DNA of 44,491 bases from an uncultured Verrucomicrobiota bacterium (GTDB lineage Bacteria; Verrucomicrobiota; Verrucomicrobiia; Limisphaerales; UBA1319), in NCBI GenBank assembly GCA_903845125.1, contig CAIMWS010000382.1, forward strand, positions 1-44,491, read 5' to 3'. The stretch's first letter is position 1. Every line of letters starts with the position of its first letter. The notes beneath the pieces are model-generated. The model did not search any database and was not told the origin of the DNA. It was given only the letters and a program-made list of their open reading frames with translations. This document shows, piece after piece, positions 17,333-26,301 of the stretch. The position numbers and the translations under genes are program-made.

Positions 17333-18181
17333 TTAGGGTTTGGCGCGCACGGTTTTCGTGCTGCCCTGGTATTCAAAGACCACCTCATCGCGGTGGACGG
17401 CCACCACCGAGGCCCCATCCACGGAAGCACCCGGTCCCACCAGCAGACCGTTCACGATCGCGGTGGCCCGGCCGGGCCGGAAAAAAATACCCTGAATCCT
17501 GAGGGGTGGCCAGGTGATTGGGACGGCCTCCGGGGCGGCAACCGCGGGCGCCGCGCCACCGGCCGGAGTGGCCGGGGAATTGGAGGCGCTGGGGATGGCG
17601 TTCACCGCCGAAACCACCGCCGGGGCGGGCGTGGATGCCCTGGCAGGTATCAAGGACGGCGGGGGCGCAGGAGGAGTGGCAACGGGCGGTTTGACGGCAA
17701 CCGGCGGCTTGACCGCGGGCGGCAGGACGGCAACCTCGGCGGGCTTGGCCGGCTCCACCGGGGGAGTTGGATGGACGACCGCTGCCGGCAAAGCGGCCAC
17801 GGCGCTGGCGTCAGGACCAGAAGGAGGAGGCGGGCTGGGTTTGACCGCCTGGGAATTGGGGACCACGACCGGCTTGACCCCCGGGGTTTCCGGTGCATTC
17901 AGGCCAGGATTCCCGGGCTTCGCCACGGCCCGGTTGGGGGCCGCCGCCAAAGGCTTGGAGCCCACGCCTTGGGGAGGTGCAGGCTGGTGCAGCTGAGTCC
18001 AAAGGAAAAACCCACCCACTGCAAATAACACCACCAAGGCGATGGGCACCCCGAGCATCGCGGCCAGGTTCGGGCTGCCGCTCGAATCCACCGTCTGCAG
18101 CCGGATATCGGCTCCCGGCTGCGGCCCGCGCTCTTCAATGGTCTTGCTGGCACGTTTCAGGGCGTCATTGATCAAACTCAT
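17333..18181 (-). CDS. gspB: GspB-like T2SS assembly protein
   Basis: 282 residues. The N-terminus MSLINDALKRASK is the signature start of GspB/ExeB-type proteins. It is followed by one membrane segment (about 40-62, MLGVPIALVVLFAVGGFFLW). A long Pro/Ala/Val linker (about 65-215) leads to a small C-terminal domain (about 220-282) with PLRIQGIFFRPGRATAIVNG. That domain resembles the GspB/PilP-type periplasmic fold. With GspA/ExeA, this protein helps secretin assembly in some T2SS. The partner ATPase gene is 180 bp upstream. Confidence 0.8.
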   Translation of the reverse strand: MSLINDALKRASKTIEERGPQPGADIRLQTVDSSGSPNLAAMLGVPIALVVLFAVGGFFLWTQLHQPAPPQGVGSKPLAAAPNRAVAKPGNPGLNAPETPGVKPVVVPNSQAVKPSPPPPSGPDASAVAALPAAVVHPTPPVEPAKPAEVAVLPPAVKPPVAVKPPVATPPAPPPSLIPARASTPAPAVVSAVNAIPSASNSPATPAGGAAPAVAAPEAVPITWPPLRIQGIFFRPGRATAIVNGLLVGPGASVDGASVVAVHRDEVVFEYQGSTKTVRAKP

Positions 18182-18361
18182 AAAAAAATCTCATCAGGCT
18201 ATATTCCAGGCTGCGTTCCGGACCCTACTCATCCCCAGGTTGCCCAGCGCTCCGGCTTGGTGGTCCGCCAACTGCCGATCGCCACGCGGCAGCGCCTTCG
18301 CCAGCCGCGCCACCCTGCGCGGTGGGATTTCAAGCTCAACCCAGGCTGGAACAATTTGTTA

Positions 18362-19177
18362 TCATACACCCATCTTGCCTTCCAATTCCCGGATTGCCAA
18401 GCCAACGATGCCGAAATTAATGCGATCGACCTGCTGGACGTAGGCGGCCAGCAGGCTTTTGTCGCAAACCGCATTCACCAACCGCGGAATCCCCCGGGAA
18501 TAAAAATAAATCCGCCACAAAGCCGCCGGAGTAAAAACCGGGACCCCCTTGGATCCGGAAATTTGCAGCCGGTGATGGATGTATTGGCTGATTTCCTGGC
18601 GGGACAGGGGCCGCAGGTGGTAACGCACCGTGATGCGCTGCCGCAACTGCCGCAACCGGTGGTCGTTCAAGCGTTTGCGCAACTCCGGTTGCCCCAGCAG
18701 AATGATCTGCAGCAGTTTCCGGCTGTCGGTTTCAAGATTGGACAACAACCGCACCTGTTCCAGCAGATCCAGCGTCAAATCCTGCGCCTCATCCACAATC
18801 AACACCGTATCCCGGCCCTGCTCCACCTGCTCAAAGAGGTGCTGATTGAGCATCGCCACAGTTTCCAGCCGGTCCAAACCGTGGACCGTCAGGCCAAACT
18901 CCATGGCGATGGCCTTCATGAGTTGGTTGGCATCCAGAACTGGATTGAGGATCAAAGCCGTGGAATAGTTGGGGCCCAAATGTTCCAGCAAAGCCCGGCA
19001 GATGGTGGTTTTCCCGCAGCCCACTTCGCCGGTGATCTGCACGAATCCCTTCCGCTCGCGAATCCCAAAAAGGAGATGATTAAACGCCTCACGGTGTTTC
19101 GGACTATAAAACAGGAAACGAGGGTTGGGCGTTATATCAAAGGGTGGTTCGCCAAGGCCATAATATTCCAGATACAC
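18362..19177 (-). CDS. gspA: GspA/ExeA-type AAA ATPase
   Basis: 271 residues. It starts MYLEYYGLGEPPFDITPNPR, the standard ExeA beginning. Walker A is GEVGCGKT (50-57), Walker B is LIVDEAQD (about 124-131), and sensor/arginine motifs follow (LLGQPELRKRL, LRQRITVRYHL). ExeA couples ATP hydrolysis to secretin multimerisation with ExeB. Aeromonas ExeA is about twice as long, with a membrane segment and a peptidoglycan-binding domain; here only the ATPase module is present. A 121-bp gap separates it from the divergent glycosidase gene, so a promoter is likely there. Confidence 0.85.
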   Translation of the reverse strand: MYLEYYGLGEPPFDITPNPRFLFYSPKHREAFNHLLFGIRERKGFVQITGEVGCGKTTICRALLEHLGPNYSTALILNPVLDANQLMKAIAMEFGLTVHGLDRLETVAMLNQHLFEQVEQGRDTVLIVDEAQDLTLDLLEQVRLLSNLETDSRKLLQIILLGQPELRKRLNDHRLRQLRQRITVRYHLRPLSRQEISQYIHHRLQISGSKGVPVFTPAALWRIYFYSRGIPRLVNAVCDKSLLAAYVQQVDRINFGIVGLAIRELEGKMGV

Positions 19178-19298
19178 AGTGGAAGTCTAATCAGGAAACC
19201 GCTGGAATAAAGGAAAAAATGCCGGGCGGAGGGGTACGTCCCCAGGCCTGATTTGCGGATTGGACTCCCGGTAAAGCATCCGCTAGCCTCTGGCGCCT

Positions 19299-21806
19299 AT
19301 GGATCGCATACTGGTATTTCTATGGCTTGCCGGCGGCCTGCTGGCCGCCGCGCCGGCGCCAGCGCCGGCCGGCCCCACCGCCGTGCCCTGCCGCCTGGAA
19401 GATTGGAAGCCGAACCTGCCGCCCGCCCCGGCCAGCCTGGCCCCCCAAAAGACCCCGGATGGGCAGGACGCGATGGCATTCCCGTGCCGGATGGACCGCC
19501 TGGAGGAACGCGCCTGGTGGGATCTGCCCGCCCCCCTGCGGCTGGCGTCGAGCGGACGGGTGGCTTTGTGGATCAAAGCGACCGGTGACATCCAGGCCAT
19601 CAGTTCCAGCACGCTTTACTTCAACGCCGGCGCCGGCTGGTATGGCGCGCAGTTCGGCCCGCCCGAGGGCGAATGGCGGCGGGTGGTCCTGGACCGCTCC
19701 CAATTCATCCCAGAAGGCCAGCCGGAAGGCTGGAATGGGATCCGCGCCATCCGGTTGTCTTTCTGGAAAAACACGCCGGGCAGCGCGGTGGTTTACGTGG
19801 GCGGCCTGGAAGCCTTGAGCGCCCCGGTGGTGGTCGTCCGAAACACCCGCGCAGGCCGGTTCGTGGAAGCCTCCGCCAGCCGGCTGCAGGCCGCCCTGAA
19901 ACAGAGCGGCATCGAGGCCGACATCCTGGCGGACACGGAAGTGGAACAAGGCGCCCTGGCCCTGCGCCGGCTGGCGTGCTATCCGAATAACCCGCAAGTC
20001 AGCGAGGCGGAGGGGAAAGCTTTGGACACCTTCCTGCAAAAGGGGGGCAAGATCCTGGCCTTCAACAGCCAGTCGGCCGTGCTGGGGAGCCGGCTGGGAT
20101 TCACTTTTGAAAAAGCCCTCCACGAAGCCTATCCCGGCCAATTCGAGCAAATTGACTTCCCGCAAAAAGGCATCCCCGGCGTGCCGGCCCAGGTGACCCT
20201 GGCGGGAACCGTCATCCACCCGGCCCGGGCCGCCAGCCGCAGCGCCCGGATCATTGGTGAGTGGCGCGACCACGATGGCAAAAAAACGGGCCTCCCCGCC
20301 CTGCTGCTCAGCGACCGGGGCGCCCATGTGAGCGCCTCCATCGCCAATGAAAACAGCCCGGGGCAAACCCAACTTTTGCGCGCCCTGGCGGGAAAATTCC
20401 TGCCGGATCTCTGGCCTCGCGCGGCCGCCCGCGCCCTGCAGGATGCCGCCGGCTTCCTCGCGGGGGCTCCGCCGGGGGTGGACTACGCCTCCGGCCGCCC
20501 GTTGCTGGCCTGGAGCGGACACCCAGCCCGGGCGGGAGCCGCGCGCCCACCCGGCCCGCCCCCCATACCCACCCAGGCCAGCTTTGAGCGGACGGTCAGC
20601 CAAATCCTCCAGGCCGGAGGCCACGGCGCCGCGAAACCCGGATTCAAGCCCGCCCTGGCGGCGGCCCGCTCCCAATGGGAAATGGCGCGGATCGCCTACC
20701 AAAAGGGGCAATACCACGAGGCGGTTTACAAAGCCGCCCAGGCCCGCAAAAACCTGCTGGCCGCTTATGCCTTGAACCAAGCCGCCCCGGATCAGGAATT
20801 CCGCGCGGTTTGGTGCCACTCCGCTTTCGGCGTGCCGGGCTGGTCCTGGGACGAGGCGCTGCGCGTCCTGAAAACCAACGGCTTTAACGCCGTCTTCCCG
20901 AATTTCCTTTGGGGGGGCGTGGCGGACTATCCCAGCGCCATCCTCCCGGTGCGGGATCGGGTGTTAAAGGAAGGGGATCCCCTGGCCGCCTGCCTGGCCG
21001 CGGCCCGCAAGCAGGGGCTGGCCGTGCACGCCTGGAAGGTCAATTGGAATCTTTCCGGGGCGCCGGAGGATTTCCTCAACCGCCTGCGCGCCGAGGGCCG
21101 CCTGCAAATGACCAGCGACGGGGTGGAAGAAAAATGGCTTTGTCCTTCGCATCCGGCCAATTTCCGGCTGGAATTGGACTCCCTCCTGGAAGTGGCGAGG
21201 AAATACGAGGTGGACGGCCTTCATCTCGACTATATCCGGTATCCGGACCAGTCCAAATGCTACTGCCCCGGGTGCCGCCGGGCCTTTGAAAAGCAGCAGG
21301 GATCGGCTGTGGACCAATGGCCGCGCGCGGTGCTGGCGGGAGGCTCCGCGTATGCCGCTTACCAGGAGTTCCGCCGGGAAAACATCAACCGTCTCGTGCA
21401 GGCCGTGTCCACCCAGGCCCGCGCGGTCCGGCCAGGGATCAAAATCTCCGCGGCGGTATTCCCCCACTGGCACTCCTGCCGGGAAAGCATCGGCCAGGAC
21501 TGGCTGCTATGGGCCCGGAAAGGCTGGCTGGATTTTATTTGCCCCATGGATTACACCGCTTCGGACCGCGAATTCCAGGTGCGGATCCAAGGCCAGCGGG
21601 ATTTACTGGCCGGGCGCATCCCTTTGTATCCTGGCATCGGAGCATCGGCGCCCGGGCTGCCGGTGGAGCAGGTCATCCGGCAGGTCCAGCTCGTCCGCAG
21701 GGAGAAACTGCCTGGATTTATGCTCTTTAATTTCGACGCGCGGCTGGCCACCCAGCACCTGCCGGCTTTGGGCCAGGGCGCCACGGCGCCCGCCCCCCGG
21801 CGTTGA
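19299..21806 (+). CDS. Secreted GHL10-family glycosyl hydrolase-like protein
   Basis: 835 residues. A signal peptide (MDRILVFLWLAGGLLAAAPA) is followed by a beta-rich N-terminal region (about 30-175). A Rossmann-like middle section (about 180-380) contains GALALRRLACYPNNP and looks like a glutamine amidotransferase-type fold. The C-terminal half (about 495-820) is a TIM-barrel of the GHL10/DUF187 family: FRAVWCHSAF, GFNAVFPNFLW, VDGLHLDYIRYP, ISAAVFPHWH and FICPMDYT. The Asp in LHLDYIRYP sits where the catalytic acid is expected. It probably acts on polysaccharide in the periplasm or outside. The gene stands alone between divergent and convergent neighbours. Confidence 0.82.
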   Translation: MDRILVFLWLAGGLLAAAPAPAPAGPTAVPCRLEDWKPNLPPAPASLAPQKTPDGQDAMAFPCRMDRLEERAWWDLPAPLRLASSGRVALWIKATGDIQAISSSTLYFNAGAGWYGAQFGPPEGEWRRVVLDRSQFIPEGQPEGWNGIRAIRLSFWKNTPGSAVVYVGGLEALSAPVVVVRNTRAGRFVEASASRLQAALKQSGIEADILADTEVEQGALALRRLACYPNNPQVSEAEGKALDTFLQKGGKILAFNSQSAVLGSRLGFTFEKALHEAYPGQFEQIDFPQKGIPGVPAQVTLAGTVIHPARAASRSARIIGEWRDHDGKKTGLPALLLSDRGAHVSASIANENSPGQTQLLRALAGKFLPDLWPRAAARALQDAAGFLAGAPPGVDYASGRPLLAWSGHPARAGAARPPGPPPIPTQASFERTVSQILQAGGHGAAKPGFKPALAAARSQWEMARIAYQKGQYHEAVYKAAQARKNLLAAYALNQAAPDQEFRAVWCHSAFGVPGWSWDEALRVLKTNGFNAVFPNFLWGGVADYPSAILPVRDRVLKEGDPLAACLAAARKQGLAVHAWKVNWNLSGAPEDFLNRLRAEGRLQMTSDGVEEKWLCPSHPANFRLELDSLLEVARKYEVDGLHLDYIRYPDQSKCYCPGCRRAFEKQQGSAVDQWPRAVLAGGSAYAAYQEFRRENINRLVQAVSTQARAVRPGIKISAAVFPHWHSCRESIGQDWLLWARKGWLDFICPMDYTASDREFQVRIQGQRDLLAGRIPLYPGIGASAPGLPVEQVIRQVQLVRREKLPGFMLFNFDARLATQHLPALGQGATAPAPRR

Positions 21807-21853
21807 GGCGGTGCCGGCGGGCGTAAGCCCAATACCGAAGAACCCAGCGGCGA

Positions 21854-22513
21854 TCAGCCGGCTGCCACCTGAACCAGAAACCGGGCGAGCTGCGCCGCCG
21901 CCGCCTGGGTCTGGCGTTGGAAACGGAGCAACTCGGGCAGCTTGCCGGGGCGGGCGAGCAAGGCCAGCACAATTTTTTCGTAGGCGATCTGGTGATTCGG
22001 CCGGGCATACCGGTTGAAATCCAAAGGCAAATCCTCGCCCGCGGTGTCCGAGATCACCCGGACGGTGGCCGCCGGAATACCCTGGTCCCGGCAGAGGGCC
22101 CGGATGACACCGGACTCCATTTCCACGGCTTCGGCGCCACCGGATTGGAACAGGCGCCGCTTATCGGCGGCAAAGCAGATCACCTGGGGGGCACAATGAA
22201 AGCGAACCGGGCGGGCGCCCCGGTCCAGGAGGAGCTGGCGCAGGGGAAAATCCGATCCGCACTCGCACACAATATCGTTCAGCGCCAGCCCCGGATCGAG
22301 GCCGCCAGCCAGCCCGCTGGTGATCACCACGCCGGGCCGCCCGCGCTCCAGAGCGGTGAGGAAACCGCGGCGCGCGTTTTCGGGCCCCATGCCCGTGACG
22401 GCCACTTCGACGCCCGGCCGGCCGGCGAGTTGGCGGCGGAAAGGGCGGGCCTCGCCTTCCAGCGCGAAAACCACCAGGAACCGGGGCGGTTCCGCTGCCT
22501 CAGGAGGGGTCAT
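21854..22513 (-). CDS. hpnG: HpnG-like hopanoid-associated nucleoside phosphorylase/nucleosidase
   Basis: 219 residues of the PNP/UDP phosphorylase superfamily (MTA/SAH nucleosidase-like). Visible motifs are VTGMGPENA, ITSGLAGGLDPGL, the ribose-binding VEMESGVI (about 125-132), and SDTAGEDLP with the catalytic Asp. It lies 29 bp after the squalene-hopene cyclase gene on the same strand. In hopanoid clusters HpnG removes adenine from adenosylhopane on the way to extended (C35) hopanoids, and that role is inferred here from context. An MTA/SAH or futalosine nucleosidase is the alternative. Confidence 0.78.
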   Translation of the reverse strand: MTPPEAAEPPRFLVVFALEGEARPFRRQLAGRPGVEVAVTGMGPENARRGFLTALERGRPGVVITSGLAGGLDPGLALNDIVCECGSDFPLRQLLLDRGARPVRFHCAPQVICFAADKRRLFQSGGAEAVEMESGVIRALCRDQGIPAATVRVISDTAGEDLPLDFNRYARPNHQIAYEKIVLALLARPGKLPELLRFQRQTQAAAAQLARFLVQVAAG

Positions 22514-22542
22514 GGGAGCAACACCAGAGGACGCCTTTCAGG

Positions 22543-24519
22543 CTACCCGGAACGGCCATTGCCCTTGAGGGACAGATCCCGGAAAGTAGCCAGGGCCAGC
22601 AAGGGCCAGGCATTCCGATACATGTCATACTTCAAGTAGAACACCCGGGGAAAACCGGTGCCGGTGATTTCATGCTCCGTCCAGGTGCCATCGGGATTCT
22701 GGGTTTGGCAGAGATACTGCACCCCCCGGCGCAGGCTGGGCCTTTGGGGATCGCCGAAGGTGCACATGGCCATCACAGCCCAGGCCGTCTGGGAGGCCGT
22801 GCTGGGGCCCTGCCCCTTGAACACCGGATCATTGTAGGTATTGCAGCGTTCACCCCAGCCCCCGTCCTCGTGCTGGACGCTTTCGAGCCAGGCCCGCGCC
22901 TTGAGCAGCCAGGGCTGGCTCATATCCAAGCCCAGAGCCCACAAACCCCGCAGCACCTGCCAGGTGCCGTAAATATAATTCACTCCCCACCGGCCATACC
23001 AGGAACCATCCTCTTCCTGGTTGTCGCGCAGGTAATTCAAAGCCCGCTCCACTTGGGGATGGGTGTGGGGAAATTTTTCGTAGCCGAGCAACTCCAGGAT
23101 CCGCGCGGTGATATCGGCGCATTCCGGATCCAGCATGGCGTTGTGGTCGGCGAAGGGAACCTTTTCCAGGATGTTCTTCGTGCAATCCTTGTCGAAAGCG
23201 CCCCAGCCGCCATCCTTGCATTGAAAGGTGAGGGTCCAGTCCAGGCCGCGTTTGAAGCTGGCGTTGCGGCGGGCTGGGTTTTCAGTGGGCACCTTGCGCA
23301 AGGCGAGCAAGACCATGGCGGTATCATCCACGTCGGGATTCCACTTGTTCTCGTATTCGAAGCACCAGCCGCTGGGCTCCACCTTGGCTGGGTTTTTATG
23401 CTGCCAATCCCCGCGGAACCGGATTTCCTTGTCGATCAGCCAATTGGTCGCCTTCACCATGGCGGGATGGTCGGCCGGAAGGCCCGAATCCCGCATCGCG
23501 ATGACCACGATGGCGGTATCCCACACCGGGGAAAAACAAGGCTCGATACGGACGGAATCCTCCGTTTCGTGCTCCAGCCGTTTGAGTTCGCGCGTGGCCC
23601 GCACGACTTGGGGATGGGTGTCCGGGTAGCCCATGGCTTTCATCGCGATGATGGAATTGAGGATGGAAGGGAAAATCGCCGCCAGCCCATCCGAGCCTTC
23701 CATACGCTCCAGCATCCACTGCTCGGCTTTTTTCAAAGCCCGTTTACGGAAGGGACGCAGCTTGTTCACCTCCACAAACTTGTGCAAACCATCGAGCCAG
23801 AGAAAGAAATTACGCCAGGTGAACAACTGGGGGTCGGGCGGCAGGGCAAGATCGCGCTCATGAAAGCCCTCCGCATAAAGCTCATCCAAGCTGACGCCGG
23901 GCAATTTATGCGTGGGCTGGTAATGATTGATGATGGCGAGCGGCACCAGCATGGAGCGGGTCCAGGAACTCATCTCATTGAAATTCACGTGGAACCATTT
24001 GCCGATCAGGATGACCTCGCAGGGGATCGTGGGGACATATTCCCACGGATACAAGCCCATGAGGGCCAGGTAAAGCTTGGAAAAGGTGTTCATCCGGGGC
24101 ACCCCGCCCAAGCTCACCGCCACGCTGCGCGCGCGCAGCATGCGGGGATCGGTCTCGGATACGCCGGCCAGTTTGAGGGCCAGGTAAGCCTTGATAGTGG
24201 CGTTGACCTCCGCCGGACCGCCATAATAAATGTTCCAGCCCCCCTCAGGCAACTGCATGGAGAAAATGTGGTTTACGGCCTTCCGCTCCCAGGCGGGATC
24301 CACCTTGCCATTCCAATGATGGAAGGCAACCATGTCGGAGACCAGGGTGGAATCGACCAGCAACTCACCGACCCAGTAACCTTCCGGCTTTTGCTCGCTG
24401 AGAAGGTACTGTTGCGACCGCTTTATCGTTGAACCCACATGGGTCAGCAAATCCGCAATGGTATCTTGAGTTTCCAACCGGTTCGCGGGAAAGCTGACTT
24501 GCTTACTTCCGTCAGGCAT
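22543..24519 (-). CDS. shc: Squalene-hopene cyclase
   Basis: 658 residues, the usual family length. The catalytic motif DVDDTAMV (about 393-400) supplies the Asp that protonates squalene. Many QW repeats are visible, such as PEGGWNIYYGG, CKDGGWGAF, EEDGSWYGRWG, EDGGWGERC and NPDGTWTE. The enzyme cyclises squalene to hopene/diplopterol at the membrane, giving hopanoids. The gene heads a two-gene operon with the HpnG-like gene. No squalene synthase (hpnC/D/E) or hpnH is in the window. Confidence 0.95.
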   Translation of the reverse strand: MPDGSKQVSFPANRLETQDTIADLLTHVGSTIKRSQQYLLSEQKPEGYWVGELLVDSTLVSDMVAFHHWNGKVDPAWERKAVNHIFSMQLPEGGWNIYYGGPAEVNATIKAYLALKLAGVSETDPRMLRARSVAVSLGGVPRMNTFSKLYLALMGLYPWEYVPTIPCEVILIGKWFHVNFNEMSSWTRSMLVPLAIINHYQPTHKLPGVSLDELYAEGFHERDLALPPDPQLFTWRNFFLWLDGLHKFVEVNKLRPFRKRALKKAEQWMLERMEGSDGLAAIFPSILNSIIAMKAMGYPDTHPQVVRATRELKRLEHETEDSVRIEPCFSPVWDTAIVVIAMRDSGLPADHPAMVKATNWLIDKEIRFRGDWQHKNPAKVEPSGWCFEYENKWNPDVDDTAMVLLALRKVPTENPARRNASFKRGLDWTLTFQCKDGGWGAFDKDCTKNILEKVPFADHNAMLDPECADITARILELLGYEKFPHTHPQVERALNYLRDNQEEDGSWYGRWGVNYIYGTWQVLRGLWALGLDMSQPWLLKARAWLESVQHEDGGWGERCNTYNDPVFKGQGPSTASQTAWAVMAMCTFGDPQRPSLRRGVQYLCQTQNPDGTWTEHEITGTGFPRVFYLKYDMYRNAWPLLALATFRDLSLKGNGRSG

Positions 24520-24665
24520 GGCGTATAAAGTGCATTTACCCCCCGCCCTCAGGCAAGCACTTAATGCCAGGCCCGGAAGTGGGGGGATGAGTGGTGAAGG
24601 TCAGTTTGGCGGCCGCTCCGCCAGTGGCGGAAAGTAGCGGCCAACGGCCCAACCTGCTCCCAAAA

Positions 24666-25457
24666 TTAGTTGGTTTTATTAAGGAGTCCGCCCAAAACTT
24701 TGGTGGCTTGTTCGGTGGCCTTGGAGGTGACCGCCTGGGTGGCCTGGGCTTTCAAATCAGCGAGGGTTTTCTGTTGATCAGCGCTCAGCTTTTGGGAAGC
24801 CAGGCTATTGATCACCGCCAGCGCCTCCGTCACCTTGTTATCGCCCAACAGTTTTTTCGCCTGGTCGATCAAGGCGATGACATTGGTGCCCAATTGGATG
24901 GCCGTCGAAGATGCCTGCGCGAGTTTATCGAGGGCTCCCTGCGCAGCCGCCGGTGTGGCAGCCAGCGGGTTAGTGGAAGCGGCACTCAACCGGGCCGCAG
25001 CCTGCTGGATTAAATCCTTGGCGGCCGGCGTAGCGGCGGCTGGCACCAGCGAACTGGGAACCAGGGCGGCCGAAGGCGGTACCGTGGCGGCGGGTGGTGT
25101 GACCGCGGGAGGGGTCACCGCAGGAGGCGTGACGGCGGGAGGGGTCACCGCGGGAACCGCAGGAGCGGGAGCAGGTGTGGCCGGCACCACCGGTACCGGG
25201 GTTGGAGCCGGGGTCGCAGGCACCGCAGGAATGGATGGCGGAGTGGAGGCTGCTGGGGGAGGCGTGACAACCGCGGAAACGGGAGGCGAAGTCTGGGGAG
25301 CGGAAGCCGACGGGGCGGTCGTTTTGCCAGGTTCAGCCGGGGTATTATTTGATTGGCCCGGCGGTGTGGTGGGCGACGTGGTAGATACGCCGCAGCCACT
25401 CAATAGTGCACATAAAATGGAGGCCAAAGCCACACTCAAAATTGTTTTGGTTTTCAT
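24666..25457 (-). CDS. Lipoprotein with Pro/Thr/Val repeats and helical C-terminus
   Basis: 263 residues from the ATG at 25457. The lipoprotein signal is MKTKTILSVALASILCALLSGC, lipidated at the Cys of LSGC. A long low-complexity linker follows (about 30-150), with a repeated VTPPA motif near the middle. The C-terminal 110 residues look helical (ALAVINSLASQKLSADQQKT). No enzymatic motif is seen and I do not recognise a family. The leader closely resembles that of the small lipoprotein at 25776-25988. The gene lies 146 bp upstream of the cyclase gene on the same strand; a functional link is unproven. Confidence 0.75.
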   Translation of the reverse strand: MKTKTILSVALASILCALLSGCGVSTTSPTTPPGQSNNTPAEPGKTTAPSASAPQTSPPVSAVVTPPPAASTPPSIPAVPATPAPTPVPVVPATPAPAPAVPAVTPPAVTPPAVTPPAVTPPAATVPPSAALVPSSLVPAAATPAAKDLIQQAAARLSAASTNPLAATPAAAQGALDKLAQASSTAIQLGTNVIALIDQAKKLLGDNKVTEALAVINSLASQKLSADQQKTLADLKAQATQAVTSKATEQATKVLGGLLNKTN

Positions 25458-25650
25458 TTTGTCAGTTCGCTTCAAGTTTACCGATGCCCTATGACGGAAA
25501 TCCCAGTTTTCACGTTCGTTCAAAAGGAAACTACGACTCCGCTTCCAATTTTCACAAAAAAACTGATCTCCAAATCAGGCCAACGCCGGGGTTTGCGGCG
25601 CAATCCCTTGCCCTACTAATAACAGATATCCAGAAGATTACAACGGGGAT

Positions 25651-25695
25651 AAAACAAAGAAAAACCCGAGGCGGGACAGAATCGACCCGCCCTCG
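25651..25695 (-). terminator. Terminator for the small lipoprotein gene
   Basis: An inverted repeat pairs 25667-25675 (CGAGGCGGG) with 25686-25695, with one bulged base. Read on the minus strand it is followed by GGGTTTTTCTTTGTTTT. It lies about 80 bp past the stop of the gene at 25776-25988. The rest of the 318-bp gap (25458-25775) shows nothing else. Confidence 0.7.
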
Positions 25696-25775
25696 AGCCG
25701 GAGTGGCGTTACACGGGAGTGACTTGGAACGTTTCCCCAAGTAACGCCAGGGAATTGATCAAACCGGAAAACCGG

Positions 25776-25988
25776 TTACTTGGCCGCCGGAGCGGGAGGC
25801 GTGGCAGGCGTGGCCGCCGGAGTATTGGTCGGGGCCGCAGTGGGTGCTTTTTCACCGGTCGCCTTTTCCTGCTTTGCAGGCTTATCAGGCGTGGCCGGAG
25901 GAGCGCTGGTCGGCGCCTCACCGCAGCCATTCAGGAGCGCGCACAAAACCGCAACACCAGCCAGGCTCAAGATCGTTTTGATTTTCAT
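25776..25988 (-). CDS. Small lipoprotein, Ala/Pro/Thr-rich
   Basis: 70 residues from the ATG at 25988. The signal MKIKTILSLAGVAVLCALLNGC has the lipobox LNGC. The mature part is only a Lys/Glu-containing Ala/Pro/Thr linker. The leader and a few bases before the ATG match the start of the larger lipoprotein gene downstream, so the two probably arose by duplication. With no folded domain, it may be a short anchor or entericidin-like peptide; the function is unknown. Confidence 0.68.
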   Translation of the reverse strand: MKIKTILSLAGVAVLCALLNGCGEAPTSAPPATPDKPAKQEKATGEKAPTAAPTNTPAATPATPPAPAAK

Positions 25989-26301
25989 AGTATCAGTTCC
26001 CTTAGGGTTTCTGGTTGCCCACCATCCAGTTACACAATCTTCCACATGCCAGCCAGGCAGGAAGCCCTTAGCCCCCACATCAACCCATTTTCAAATCACC
26101 AGATGACTTGCCGGATCGCCATAATCGCGGAGCCAGGTCACTGGAATTAGGCCAACCGACTCACTTGTAGCAAATTCGCGGTGGATTACAATGGGAATAA
26201 TTGGCCCCGCCAAATTCCAGCTTTGGCAACCCCGGATCAGGCTGGAGGCTGCATCGGACTTACGCTGGAATATTTGAGCGGATGTGCCAGAGTAAGCCGG
26301 T
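25989..26301. other. 313-bp intergenic region between divergent genes
   Basis: It separates the minus-strand small lipoprotein gene from moaA on plus and must carry both promoters. I see no tRNA, no gene, and no match I can defend to the molybdenum-cofactor riboswitch. Confidence 0.5.
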
